Origin: Ligustrum vulgare
Lineage: Eukaryota > Streptophyta > Magnoliopsida > Lamiales > Oleaceae
Assembly (NCBI GenBank): GCA_963555705.1
Contig: OY743189.1
Location: 8,325,501-8,389,500 of the forward strand
Direction of reading: 5' to 3'
Length of the DNA: 64,000 bases
The translations under genes were made by a program, and so were the position numbers. Shown here in pieces: positions 47,991-58,229 of this stretch. The notes below the pieces were generated by a model. That model was not told where the DNA came from, searched no databases, and saw nothing but the letters and a program-made list of their open reading frames with translations. The stretch's first letter is position 1. The number at the start of each line of letters is the position of its first letter.

Positions 47991-49142
47991 AATGTGATTG
48001 TCACATAAACTCGTTATGTATAAGATACATGAGTTATTGGATCGAGTGGGGGTATGTCAGTGTTATACTCTAAATCCAATCGTTGAAATAGCATAACACA
48101 TATTATCATTATTACAATAAAGGATGATCTATTATTAAATTGAGTTTAACTCACTATTTAGATAATAGAGTCCGTAGAATAAGTTTAAGTAACTTGTAAG
48201 TCACAAGGTGTTGTGACTGTGAGACACAAGTCATTAATATCTTATTCTAAAATTGTCCCTAGTCGAAGTAACAACAAGATACGGATATTGTTATTGCAGT
48301 TAGACTAGCATGTGTCGTATTTCTTTCTTATGAAGAAAGTAGCTTATCTCACAAGCTAGAATGTAGAGGGACATTCGAATGAACACGTGAATGCATTGTT
48401 AGATGAACAAAGCTTTGGATGACCCGCCTAAAGATTCCACATGGATAACTATCCAAGCGTCAGTGGTCAATCTCTAATGCGCGGTTGTGGATTTGGTCCT
48501 TTGACTTGAGGACGTCATAGAATCTTATATGAGGATTACTATGCTTTGGCGAGCGTTGATGTTAGCTCTTGAGAGGGAGTCATCAGGATGACGTCGTACA
48601 TGTATAGTGAGAGTCATATGAAAGTTGTGTATGTCCAATATGAGGATTCGTCACTCCTGGGTAGTAGGAGATTATAACCAGTATTTCACTCACTTAAGTT
48701 GATGTAAATTCCCCGGCCGGGGTGAAGTTATGAGTTGAAAATGTGTTTTCAGTCATAATAAGATCAACTAAGATAAGAAGTGAATAACATAATTGGTTGA
48801 AATGAGATTGACGCTATCCATATCTCTTAACCAATTGTGTTATATTGATGAAGGGATTGTATTTCCACAGTAACCGCACATGAACTGGTCTTGTCATGCC
48901 GCATGACTTTTCCTTTCACATGGATTGCCTTGACACATTGCTAGATGTCAATCTAGGACGACGGCGTGAATTAATCGATCTTGGTGAGTCGAGGATGAAT
49001 TAGAAATAGAGATTTAAATTCATCTTATTCCAATCAGATTGGAATAATAATAATAATAACACGACGTTTGCCATCGTGAATGGAACCTAATGGGTCACAC
49101 ACAAAAGGTGAGAATTGAATACCTGGAATTGGATCTTGTCCA
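47991..49142 (+). other. Copia E 3' untranslated region, no gene
   Basis: About 1.15 kb between RNase H and the LTR, unusually long for copia. No domain. An (AAT)n run lies at 49,045-49,060. Confidence 0.6.
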
Positions 49143-49152
49143 AGTGGGAGAT
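49143..49152 (+). other. Polypurine tract of copia E
   Basis: AGTGGGAGAT directly before the LTR; the typical copia form. Confidence 0.8.
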
Positions 49153-49632
49153 TGTTAGAATTAATGTACAAGCCCAATTGTTGGGTCGAACTTTACAATT
49201 AGATTAATTAATATGATTAATTAATCAAGGCCCATTAAAAGCCCTATTGTCACTAGGGTTAGGGTTTTGAGGTGCACATATTAATATGTGCACTATTGTA
49301 AAGAAAATCATGATAGTCACTTTTCATAATATTCTAACGCAGATTTTTCTCTTGCTAGCACAAAGAGAAAAATCAATTCTCTCGAATCCATTCCAAAAGT
49401 TGGAGATTGATGGAGTTCTAGAATCAACTCGCTGTGTAGATTTCTGTTAGAGGCTGGACAATTGGACAGCTGGTGGTGACAAGTTTGTACCTCCTGTTTC
49501 AGATTTCAGATTCACGACATTCATCGAAGATATTATTCTAATCAAAAATTCTATCTAAGTGCAAGGTTGATCTGAGCTATGATTTCGTGTTTGTTTAATT
49601 TTCGCTGTACATGTATGTATCGAAACCTTACA
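49153..49632 (+). mobile_element. 3' LTR of copia E
   Basis: TGTTAGAATT...CCTTACA, 480 bp, after a copia polypurine tract. Its right border is confirmed by the inverted duplication: from 49,633 on (gtgatgtccctagttg) the sequence matches the left arm, where no LTR is present. No 5' LTR copy was found. Confidence 0.8.
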
Positions 49633-49842
49633 GTGATGTCCCTAGTTGTAAGTCACCAATCATTTCAATATCAGGTCGTAAAGCTGGAAAAAGGAGTGGT
49701 GATCCTTGTTTTAAGTCACCAAGTCATTTTGAGGTCCAATTGTAAAGCTTAGAAAATGAGTGGTGTTCCATGTTGTAACCCACCGGGTCATATCAAGATC
49801 ATGTGAAAGCTTGATCGGGTTTTGATTGCACCTTAAGTCAAT

Positions 49843-49852
49843 CTAATATAAT
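49843..49852 (+). repeat. 10-bp target duplication of the MULE, left copy
   Basis: CTAATATAAT, identical to 57,893-57,902. Confidence 0.93.
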
Positions 49853-49985
49853 CAATTCTGTTCACCTCCCTGTTGCAGGATTTTTTAATGTGCCCGTCCC
49901 TCCCATTTTGTTTGATCCATGCTGAATGAACCTATCAAAGTGTCAAGCCAAGGCAAGAAAATTTCTTACCCCAGGTAGTTCCCTT
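49853..49985 (+). repeat. MULE terminal inverted repeat, left
   Basis: Pairs with 57,760-57,892 in reverse complement at roughly 80 percent by eye over the outer 110 bp. A third copy of this end lies at about 16,330-16,442. Confidence 0.88.
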
Positions 49986-50099
49986 TCCCCACTCCCAATT
50001 CCCCGGTCTAGCAGCATTGAGAGTTGAACCCCCCTCTCCCACCCCCAAATCCCCGTCTGTGGCATCGATAGCGGACCATGGATCAAGATCTACTGTAGT

Positions 50100-51380
50100 T
50101 CGTCTCTCAGTTTTGTTCCACCGTCGATCTCATCGCTTGGTTCATCTCTCAATTTTTCTCCGCTTTTTAATATCATCTCCGTCTCGATGATCTCACGGCG
50201 AGGTAACTTTATTTAATTCTTGTGCGTTCCAGATTTTGGGGACACATTTTTGGTGCTGCAAAAACTTAGGTTAGTATAATTTATGTTTGTTCCATGAATC
50301 AACTATAAATTTTATAGAATTGTTGGGCTGATTAATTTACAGAACCGATTGGAGAACATGGAACCCTCTTTGGGACTAAACCGAATGGGGAAGAATACTT
50401 TGCCCGTCACTTGTTTGATCTATTTGTTAAGAGTTAAAAAATGATTCTGTTGTTGAATTGAATTGTTCCCTTTTGTTGAATTGCATTGTTCCTATTTGTT
50501 GGAGAGACTAATTAAATGGTACACCGTCATACTGATTATGATAAAAATGATGTGCATTAGTACTTGAACGTTCGTGTTGTGTCAATTGCTATGATTCTGG
50601 AATCGAATGTACTGATTCACTTATTTGCTATGATGTAGAATTATGTGATTTGAGCAAATTAGTTTATCCATAATGGGAACGGGAGCAAATTGTAGAGCCT
50701 AAATGTTGGATCTCGAACATGGGTCTAGCTTTCTAACAAAAGGGCTATGATGATTAGTCGGTTTTGCTTTGATTCTGTAAAGTGATTTGACAATAACAAA
50801 AATGTATTTGTATCTTGGCGTGGCATCCTGGATGGCATATAACTCATGCAACAAGTGAACTGCAGCCATGGCGGTGCCTTTTCGTTGTTGTTATACTGCA
50901 AATATCTGAGCCTCTGTATGATGAATAATATAACTATAAGTTTCATTTTTGAAGTCTCCACAGATCAATGTCATCCTCTAGTGTGACTGGCATGCCGTCC
51001 CACATTCGATGCAAATGAAGTGCATATATGAAGTTGAAGATATTCCGAAGTGTGAAGTACCCCAACTGTAGATATTGGAAATGTAACCATTTTTTCTTTG
51101 TTTTAATGTAAAATGTTAGGTTGTTATGTTACAAATTTTGTATTAAAGACTCGCACTTCAGTTTCTAGTGTAGACAATTTTGTTTAAACATTTCATAATG
51201 AAAGTAGTGCTTGAGTTAATTGCTGTGTTATTTTATAAAGATAGTAGTCACATAAGAACGGCTAATTAGTTGTGCATGAAACAAATTCCTTTAAAAATTA
51301 CATACCGACAAACAACAAAAAAGGTTTATATTGTACGCATGTCACAAAAAACGACATCAAGATTTATAATTAGTACAATC
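50100..51380. other. MULE interior, absent from the left-arm copy
   Basis: About 1.28 kb of intron-like and exon-like sequence containing the GRF relic; otherwise no gene was recognised. The left-arm MULE end lacks exactly this stretch, with short microhomology at the joint (tctcag/ctgag). Confidence 0.6.
50967..51105 (+). pseudogene. GRF-type zinc-finger relic inside the MULE
   Basis: After a splice-acceptor-like ccacag, the frame reads MSSSSVTGMPSHIRCK, then a TGA stop, then LKIFRSVKYPNCRYWKCNHF. Many short plant GRF-finger proteins start with a Ser-rich stretch, then C-x-C, then a segment ending in an NPxRRYWKC-like block. The match is limited to about 45 residues with one stop. No downstream exon was confirmed. 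Whether the fragment was captured from a host gene or is an accessory MULE gene cannot be told from this copy. Confidence 0.45.
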
Positions 51381-51615
51381 TGAGATGACCCCAAATAAGA
51401 ATACAAATGGGGGATCTAAGGTAAGATGTCATTGGGAAAATCATAGAATGAACTGTGTTGGTTGCTGTCAACAGTGGTTACTGGTGAACCTATCATCTTG
51501 TGTGTCATCGAACGAGAATTGTGGGTAATATGGCTCATCCACGAGGTGCGACCTACGACAGTGAACAAAATAAATATCTTCTTCACTTCAAATAGAAACC
51601 TTAGATAAAACTACA

Positions 51616-52374
51616 TGATGCGATCCAAAATAAGCGTTGAAAGAAGAAGTCGAGCTACTGGTAAAAAACAGTGATCTACGTGAGAAATAGAGCAAGTTTT
51701 ATTTTGGAGTCGAGTCGAGAAGGCGAATGGATCGAGCCGAATCAAAGGGGCGAAGTTTGATGTCCAGAAGCATATTCACGGCCGTAAACCTAGTTGGTCA
51801 CGGCCATAACGCCGTCTAGGGTCAAAACAAGGAATTACGGGATTTTCTTACTGCAGTAAGTCCCACATTCACGGCCGTAACTATTAACTCGAAGGCTTCT
51901 TACGGCCGTAACTCTATTTTTTCCAATTTTTCGCGGATTTTAATTCTTTTTCGTTTTTAGTTTATTATTTCCATAATATAGGGCCCATTAGTAGCTAAAC
52001 CTAGATTTAGGTCAATTTTACTTTATATTATCATTTTTCATTCATTGTAAAGACAGTTTTGAGTTTATGGATATTGTTGAGAGATGATTCTCATGTTGAA
52101 AGGTTGAGTTATTCCCTTTTGTTTTAGAACTTATCAAAGATTAAATCTTTGTGGTGTTCACCCATGAACTTATCAAGGAATTAGGCAATTCTTGTGGCGT
52201 TCACCAATTTCATTTCTTTCCTCAGCATCGTCAATTTCTTGCGTCGTGAAGTCTAGGTTGGAATCCTATCGTCTATTTTTATTATTTCTTCGTTAAGTCT
52301 GATTTAGATCTTTCCCAGTTTTTTTTTGTTTATTTCGCGTTTTTCGTTGAGATTCTTTAGGTGGAATCGCATCA
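51616..52374 (+). mobile_element. 5' LTR of gypsy C2
   Basis: TGATGCGATCC...GGAATCGCATCA; the ends form an inverted repeat (TGATGCGAT / ATCGCATCA). Contains CACGGCCGTAA-type palindromes at about 51,778, 51,872 and 51,901, and the ggtgttcaccc / ggcgttcacc pair (52,150-52,205). Confidence 0.93.
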
Positions 52375-52378
52375 TTTT

Positions 52379-52388
52379 CTATCAGGGC
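52379..52388 (+). other. Primer-binding site of gypsy C2, mutated
   Basis: CTATCAGGGC just after the LTR, corresponding to TGGTATCAGGG in C1; the leading TGG has changed. Confidence 0.65.
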
Positions 52389-52785
52389 TTAGATCTATTT
52401 CAGATTCTTGTTTTCTTTTCTTGTTTTCTTGATTTTTCTTGTTCTTTGTGTTCTTCGCGTAAGTCTGATTTTCCTTATTTTGATCCATTAAAAATCAAAC
52501 AAAAAATAAAAACTTGTTTATTTTATTTAATTCTTATCTGAATTCAGTTCCGTTTGTTTTTCCGTATTCGTAGTTGAATTTCGGATTAAAAAAAATCTGA
52601 AAAAATTGCAAAAAAAATCCCAAACTTCGAAAATTTCTCAATTTACTACTTTTCTTCGTGTCTTCCATAAATTCCTTATTTGTTGATCCTTGATTAGTCC
52701 TTAGGTGATATTGGAAAGGGAATTATGAGTGATACACGAGTGATAAATTTTGTGAGGAATTTTATCTTTTTTCTTATTATTAAAC

Positions 52786-54251
52786 ATGTCTCAAAGGGGA
52801 AAATCTTCATCAATGAGTTCCGAACAACAAATTAAATTGATTAAATCCATGGAGGCACAATGGGATAAATTCTTGGCTAGGATGGATGAAAGAGAAGCAT
52901 GATGGCGAAAGGAGCAATCTCAAGGGGGTTCTAGAGCTAGGAGGGATAAGAGGCTTGAATTCAATACTAGGGGTGGAGATGTGATTGATGAAATACCATT
53001 GAAGCGAAAAGAAACATCAAAACAGGAGAGTAGTGATCATGTTCCAAGAAGGAGGGAGGAATCAATACCCGAAGGTAAATATAATTCCAAGTCCAAACCT
53101 CTTAAGTATAGAAATACTAAATACTTTAAATGTTTGGATTTGGGTCATATTGCACTTCAATGTCCACATAAAAAGGATATGCATGATGTGAAAGTTGTTT
53201 TTGGAAGAAAAGTTGAAAGGGTGCCTAAGTTGAAGGATGTTTGTGATAATGATAAATTGAGAAATGTTTTAGTTGAATCACCTTTTAACGGATGATCTCG
53301 TAGCCCTAGGTGTAAGGTGGATGTTGTGGATAATGTGGAGGAGCAAAGGGATAATATTTTTCACACTAGATGCTTAGTGAAGGATAGGGTTTGTAGTATG
53401 GTGATTGTGGGGGGGAGTTGTACTAATTTAGTTAGTACAATGTTGGTGGAAAAATTGGGATTACCTTTAATGAAACATCCAAAGCCATATAAATTGTAGT
53501 GGTTGACTGAGTAAGGGGAAATTAAGGTGAATAAATAGGTTTTGGTGACTTTTTCTCTTGGAATATATTCTGATGGGGTAGTCTGTGATGTGGTGCCTAT
53601 GCATGTTGGCCACATATTGTTGGGGAGGCCGTGACAACATGAAAGGGCAGTGCTACATTACGGGTATACGAACAAATACAGTCTTTTGGAAGGTGGGAAG
53701 AAGTTTACTCTAGTTTTACTATCTCCAACGCAGGCCTTAGAAGTCCAATTGAAATTGAAAAGTGAGTTTGAGGGGAAAAAAGAGAGAGTTGAGGCCAACA
53801 CCTCATAAAAAGGAGAGGGAGAGAAAATTGAAATAAAGAGAATTGAGACCACGACCTCAGAAAATGGAGAGGGAGTGAAAATTGAAGAAAAATGGTTGAG
53901 GTTTAAACCTCAGAAAAAAGAAAGATTGAGTGCAGAAAGCAAAAGAAACGAGAGTCTCTACAAAAATGAGTCTATTTCCACTTACTCACGCTAACACACC
54001 CCTCCCCAGTTCTATAAAATCTGTTTTGCAGGTACCTAAGTCCAACTACGATCTTAAAACAAGGACGAAATCCATTGGCACAAAAGAGCAACCCAAAAGG
54101 CCGAGAAAGTTGGAAGAGAGAAACAAGCAACCCAAAAGGTTGAAAGAAAGCACGAGGCATAAGCTTGATCATCAAGCCCACAAAGTAGGAGGAGTTTGAA
54201 AAGCCGACCAGAAGTTGATTCGAGGTCGAATCCTTTTCAAGAGATGGGAGA
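52786..54251 (+). pseudogene. Gypsy C2 gag-protease with fused integrase tail
   Basis: The start MSQRGKSSS matches C1. In-frame TGA lies at about 52,901. The zinc knuckle has lost its first Cys: KYFKCLDLGHIALQC, with TAC at 53,122-53,124. The protease segment keeps the family's D-G-G-S pattern as IVGGSCTNLV, with Asp replaced by Val, and stops at TAG (53,536-53,538) and TGA (53,632-53,634), both shared with C1. A charged Lys/Glu-rich linker follows. PLPSSIKSVLQ, the usual lead-in to RT, is at about 54,001. It then runs directly into a Lys/Arg-rich tail ending DSRSNPFQEMGDD, the usual gypsy pol C-terminus. RT, RNase H and the integrase core are absent. Confidence 0.88.
54239..54251 (+). other. 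Polypurine tract of gypsy C2
   Basis: AAGAGATGGGAGA immediately before the 3' LTR; overlaps the last pol codons. Confidence 0.8.
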
Positions 54252-55036
54252 TGATGTGATCCAAAATAGGCATCGAAAGGTGAATTTGAGCTACCGGCAA
54301 TACGACTGTGATCTACGTGAGAAACGGAGCAAGTTTTCTGTTGGACTAGAGCCGGGAAGGAGAATGGATCGAGCCGAATCAAAGGGATGAAGTTTGATGT
54401 CCAGAAGCATATTCATGGCCGTAAACCCAGTTGGTCACGGCAATAACGCCGTCTCTGGTCAAAACAAGGAATTACAGGATTTTCAGACTTACGACCGTAA
54501 GTCCAACATTCATGGCCGTAATTATTAACCCGAGTGCTACTTACGGCCGTAAGAATGGCTTTCACGACCGTAATTCTATTTTTCCAAATTTTCATGGATT
54601 TTAATTCTTTTCCATTTTGAGTTTATTATTTTCATAATTTAGGTTTCATCAACGGCTAAACCTAGCTTTAGGTCAGTTTTACTTTATATTATCATTTTTC
54701 ATTCATTGTAAAGACACTTTTGAGTTTATTGATATTGTTGAGAGAGGATTCTCTTGTTGAAAGGTTGAGTTTTTCCCTTTTGTTTAGAACTTATCAAAGA
54801 TTAAATCTTTGTGGCGTTCACCTATGAACTTATCAAGGAATTAGGCAATCCTTATGGCGTTCACCAATTACAGTTCTTTCCTCCGTATTGTCAATTTCTT
54901 GAGTCGTGAGGTTTGGGTTGGAATCCTAGCGTCTATTTTTATTATTTCTTCATTAAACCTGATATAGATCTTTCCTAGGTTATTGCTTGTGTTTATTCCG
55001 CATTTTTCGTCGAGATTCCCGAGTGGGATCGCGTCA
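54252..55036 (+). mobile_element. 3' LTR of gypsy C2
   Basis: TGATGTGATCC...GGGATCGCGTCA, aligned end to end with the 5' LTR. The two LTRs differ at many sites, mostly transitions at CG and CNG positions, and the 3' copy has an extra palindrome unit near 54,540-54,575. The element is therefore not recent. Confidence 0.93.
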
Positions 55037-55049
55037 CTATATCACTTAC

Positions 55050-57106
55050 CTATTTTGGAGTGTCAGACACTTTCTCCTAGCGTGTCCACTACGGCCACAT
55101 GCACCGTAGTTTTAGTTGTCCTAAGCCATTGCTTTCTCCTTCCCCGACTTCAAATGCTTCCTGCACCCCTTTGTCCTTACACGTTGTGGATCAGCAACAA
55201 CTTGTGTATCGTCATGGCTCTTGGAACTGTTCCGACTTATCTCGACATCACCTCCAGCGTCGACCTACTTAACTCATATTTTAAGCATGCGAAACTCATC
55301 CATTAGGATGCTGCTGCGAGCTTTGGTGATGGCCTCCTCATCTACCAATTCTGATGTTGTATAACTGAGCATACCATGACGTGATATTAATGATTGCCCA
55401 TGTGATAACTCAGCTGCGAGCTCTATTACAGGACTTTTTTTTTAGCATTCTGAGACCAACGTTTCAAAATATACTTCTCGAGAAATGTCATGATTTGCTT
55501 CTTCTTAAAAAATGCAAGAATATGGCGGCACGGATATCCCTCGAAATCAAACATTTAGCAACTGCATGTTATTAAATCAGATTCTACAAAAAAACTCAAC
55601 TCTTGTTGTCGATCATACATGTTTCCTGCCACAACTCGCTGAACTAAATATACTTTTAGCACATCAGAGCTAGATCGCCACATGCAAAAGTAGAAGGTAC
55701 TCTGTTCCAACTCTGTTTGGAACAGCAAAAAAACTGCCTTTGTGTACACACTTGCCATTTGCATTTCCATCATCGATGCCATGGTCACACGAGGCCGTTC
55801 AGTTAGCTCAACATGGTTAGCTAGCAACTCATGGTGTCTTTGTTTAGCTAAAGCTCGCTTGAAACGTGTTATGAAATCGATCGAAGAATTTTTCTTATCG
55901 ACATATCTTTTGTAAAATGCGTGATTACTTTCTAATTGTTGGCTACTACACATTCCCGCAGCAAAAATATGTCTGACGTATGCTGGAACCCACCTAGATT
56001 GTAACTCGTACATACCCCGTAGCCATTCATTATCCCCTAGCTCAGTGTTCTCCATCAACTCCGTCCAGCAGCTCTCGAACTCCTCAGTCATCTCTGACTG
56101 TCTAATGATACTGAGAAAATTGTGGTACTGCTTCCTATACAAGACCACACTCATCTTCTCTGAAAATGTGTTTAGAATACGCAACCCACAATATCGGTGT
56201 AATTTTCCTGGAAAAACTTCTGCAAAGGCTGTTGAAATAGCTGCATCTCGACCTGTAATAATTACTGTAGGGAGCGCTCGTCCAATCATGGCTTCGAGGA
56301 ACTTTGAAAATAGCCAAACAAAAGAATCAATCTTCTCGTCACTCAATAATCCACACCCAAACTTTTCTGGTGATGGTTAACCCCCACAAATGGGGCAAAT
56401 ACCATTGAGCAAATACTCCATTCTCATTAGTCTCGTAAGCACAAAAGAAGTTGGGGTTCCTGTCTTGCTTAGTGGCAAAATGCTGGTTCGGTGTCTCTGC
56501 ATCATGGTCAATCAGTTCCTGATGCACATCCCGCTGGTTTTTCCTGGTATCCCTCTCTAGGAACCCCATTGATGATGGACCACCTGCATCAATCTCCATT
56601 AATTGAACCTGTTGACATGACATAATGTTCACTTCCACGAGCTGTTATGCTAGTGTCTTTTTTTGCAGTGGACACCTTTCTATGTGATTTCAAAAAATGT
56701 ACTTTACTATGTGTAATAAGTGCATGGTTATGTTGTTCCATGAAATGACTCACAACACACAAATTTCCAAGTTGGTGTTTAACAACAGATAATCTAGCAG
56801 GGCAACCGCAATGTGTATGGCCACAGTTTCTTTCTCGAGTACGTGGCATCAAATTCTTAATCTTGTTTTGCCAAGTCTCGTCAGTTTTCCCTTCCTTCAG
56901 GCACACAAACAATTTCTAGAAAACCTCATTCATTTCTGTATTCTTTTTGCTGTTCTCTGTCCACACACTGAATCTCGCGACACATGCATACTCATTGTAG
57001 AAATTGTGCTTAGCCTCGATTGTTTCAAATTGCTATCTGATTTTAGGAATTACATCGATCGTAACTTCAAGCACAAATACATTATCGTCACCCTCTATTT
57101 CCTACA
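55050..57106 (-). pseudogene. FAR1/FHY3-type MULE transposase, broken
   Basis: Minus-strand blocks in order: FYNEYA (about 56,985) opening the FAR1 DNA-binding region; GCPARLSVVK and HNHAL (56,730-56,815), its Cys/His zinc-binding features; NPNFFCAYETNENG (about 56,430); APFVGVNHH (about 56,380); SFVWLFSKFLEAMIG (56,320); the SWIM finger CSC...CRHIL (about 55,510-55,560); and a C-terminal knuckle C-x2-SGH-x4-C (about 55,090). A stop at codon VF*KL (about 56,920), one before SDEK (about 56,346) and one in SWIM (CSC*) break it. About 40 residues with the first catalytic Asp are deleted between 56,430 and 56,385. The second, in the usual T-D-Q-D block, reads TGRD (GGT, read as ACC at 56,251-56,253). 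An acceptor-like TTTGTAG at about 57,105 suggests a further upstream exon. Confidence 0.9.
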
Positions 57107-57759
57107 AAATAAATGCACGATGAACATTGAAAAATCTTGTTTGATAACACTATGTGATTTATAGAGTTTTTTTTTTTCATTTATGCTTACGAGGTAAAAA
57201 ATAGTTGTTAGAAATCTGGAAAGAAAACTTGTGTGCCACTTTCCTAAAAAATAGTTGTTTGCCACTTTTTAACTACACATGTTTTGTTTCCAATTTTTAG
57301 CAACTATGTAGTTTATAAACAAGTTTATTTGGCTTACCGAATGGATGCTAATAAATTCACAGTTAACACTTCATAAATTAGTAACAAATAGTAGTAGTAG
57401 TAGTAGTAGTAAAACACAAACCTTCAATGTGACATGGCAGATTAAGCGAGCAAGAAATCTTTGAATTTGGAAGATGGAGAGAGCAAGCTGTAAAATTTTA
57501 TTTCCACATTAATAATTTTTAGTTGACATAAAAGAAAAAATTTTTAACTTGCGATTAACATTGTTTGTGTTTAATTAAAAGAAAAAAAAATTGACTTACG
57601 ATTAAAATGAACCAACCTTGAGGCTATGTAAAAGAAGAACGAAAACAAGGAACCAGAGAAAAAATGGTAACAAGTGATGAGCAAAAATAAATTCACTACG
57701 TGTACTTGTTATACTGCAATTTGGGATGATGGATATGAGGAGAGGGGTGGGGGCTTAGG
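57107..57759. other. MULE interior, no gene
   Basis: Probable upstream intron and 5' region of the transposase. A (TAG)n run lies at 57,381-57,410. No exon could be recognised. Confidence 0.5.
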
Positions 57760-57892
57760 TTGGAGGGATATGAGGGGAGGGTGGAATAACTTTTTGATTT
57801 GACACTTTGACAGGTTAGTACACCATGGAACAGAAAAACTGGAGGGATGGGCACATTAAGAAATCCCCGTGATGGGGAGGTGATCAGAATTG
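57760..57892 (-). repeat. MULE terminal inverted repeat, right
   Basis: Reverse complement of the left repeat; ends CAGAATTG at 57,892 and is followed at once by the target duplication CTAATATAAT (57,893-57,902). Confidence 0.88.
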
Positions 57893-57902
57893 CTAATATA
57901 AT

Positions 57903-58229
57903 TGCCTGACAGAGAGCTTGGTAATGGAATACGAAAATCAAGTGGTTAGATTGAATCTCCTTAAATATATCGTTTGCATCCTCTTTTCTTTTCTCTTTTA
58001 CTTACTTACTTACATTGCAATTACTCTTATTATGAAATACTATATCTAAGTGTTATACTTGCTAATTTATTAATTAAGTTTGCGTCTTTAAGCACTCTAC
58101 ATTGATAATTGACTTACTTTAAATCTCTTGTTAGACTAAGTTTTCATACTTGTATTTATTGGTTTTAAATTTGAGATTATTTATCCAAAAAAAAAAAAAA
58201 TTATAAACTAATTCAACCCCCTCTTGTTC
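57903..58229. other. No gene seen
   Basis: Short A+T-rich spacer between the MULE and copia F, with a poly-A run at about 58,187-58,200. The phrase taattcaacccccctcttg-like at 58,210 is often seen near copia gag or pol borders. Confidence 0.5.

Larger units (their letters stand above)
40389..53729 (-). repeat. Right arm of the large inverted duplication
   Basis: The reverse complement matches 13,880-21,030 block by block in mirrored order. The arm is interrupted by 42,480-49,632 (copia E, its LTR and a hAT MITE), and the part corresponding to 17,017-18,900 is missing. The inner border is near 40,389. The outer border (53,729) falls inside C2, after gccttagaag. Confidence 0.85.
51616..55036 (+). 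mobile_element. Gypsy C2: non-autonomous LTR element with gag-protease only
   Basis: Two LTRs (759 and 785 bp) enclose 1.88 kb with a primer-binding site, gag, protease and a polypurine tract. The body jumps from the start of the RT region straight to the last codons of integrase. Flanks ctaca (51,611-51,615) and ctata (55,037-55,041) look like a 5-bp target duplication with one change. The total of 3.4 kb compares with about 5-6 kb for full gypsy elements. It is inserted inside the MULE, which resumes at 55,037. Confidence 0.93.
49853..57892 (-). mobile_element. FAR1-type MULE, inactive, with gypsy C2 nested inside
   Basis: The terminal inverted repeats exceed 100 bp. The left begins CAATTCTGTTCACCTCCC; the right, on the minus strand, begins CAATTCTGATCACCTCCC. 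Both share ttaatgtgccc(g/a)tccctcc and ctgtcaaagtgtcaa-type segments. A perfect 10-bp target duplication CTAATATAAT flanks it; 9-11 bp is diagnostic of Mutator-like elements. Without C2 the element is about 4.6 kb. It carries a broken transposase gene on the minus strand and, near the other end, a relic of a GRF-type zinc finger. Strand is given as that of the transposase. Confidence 0.93.
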
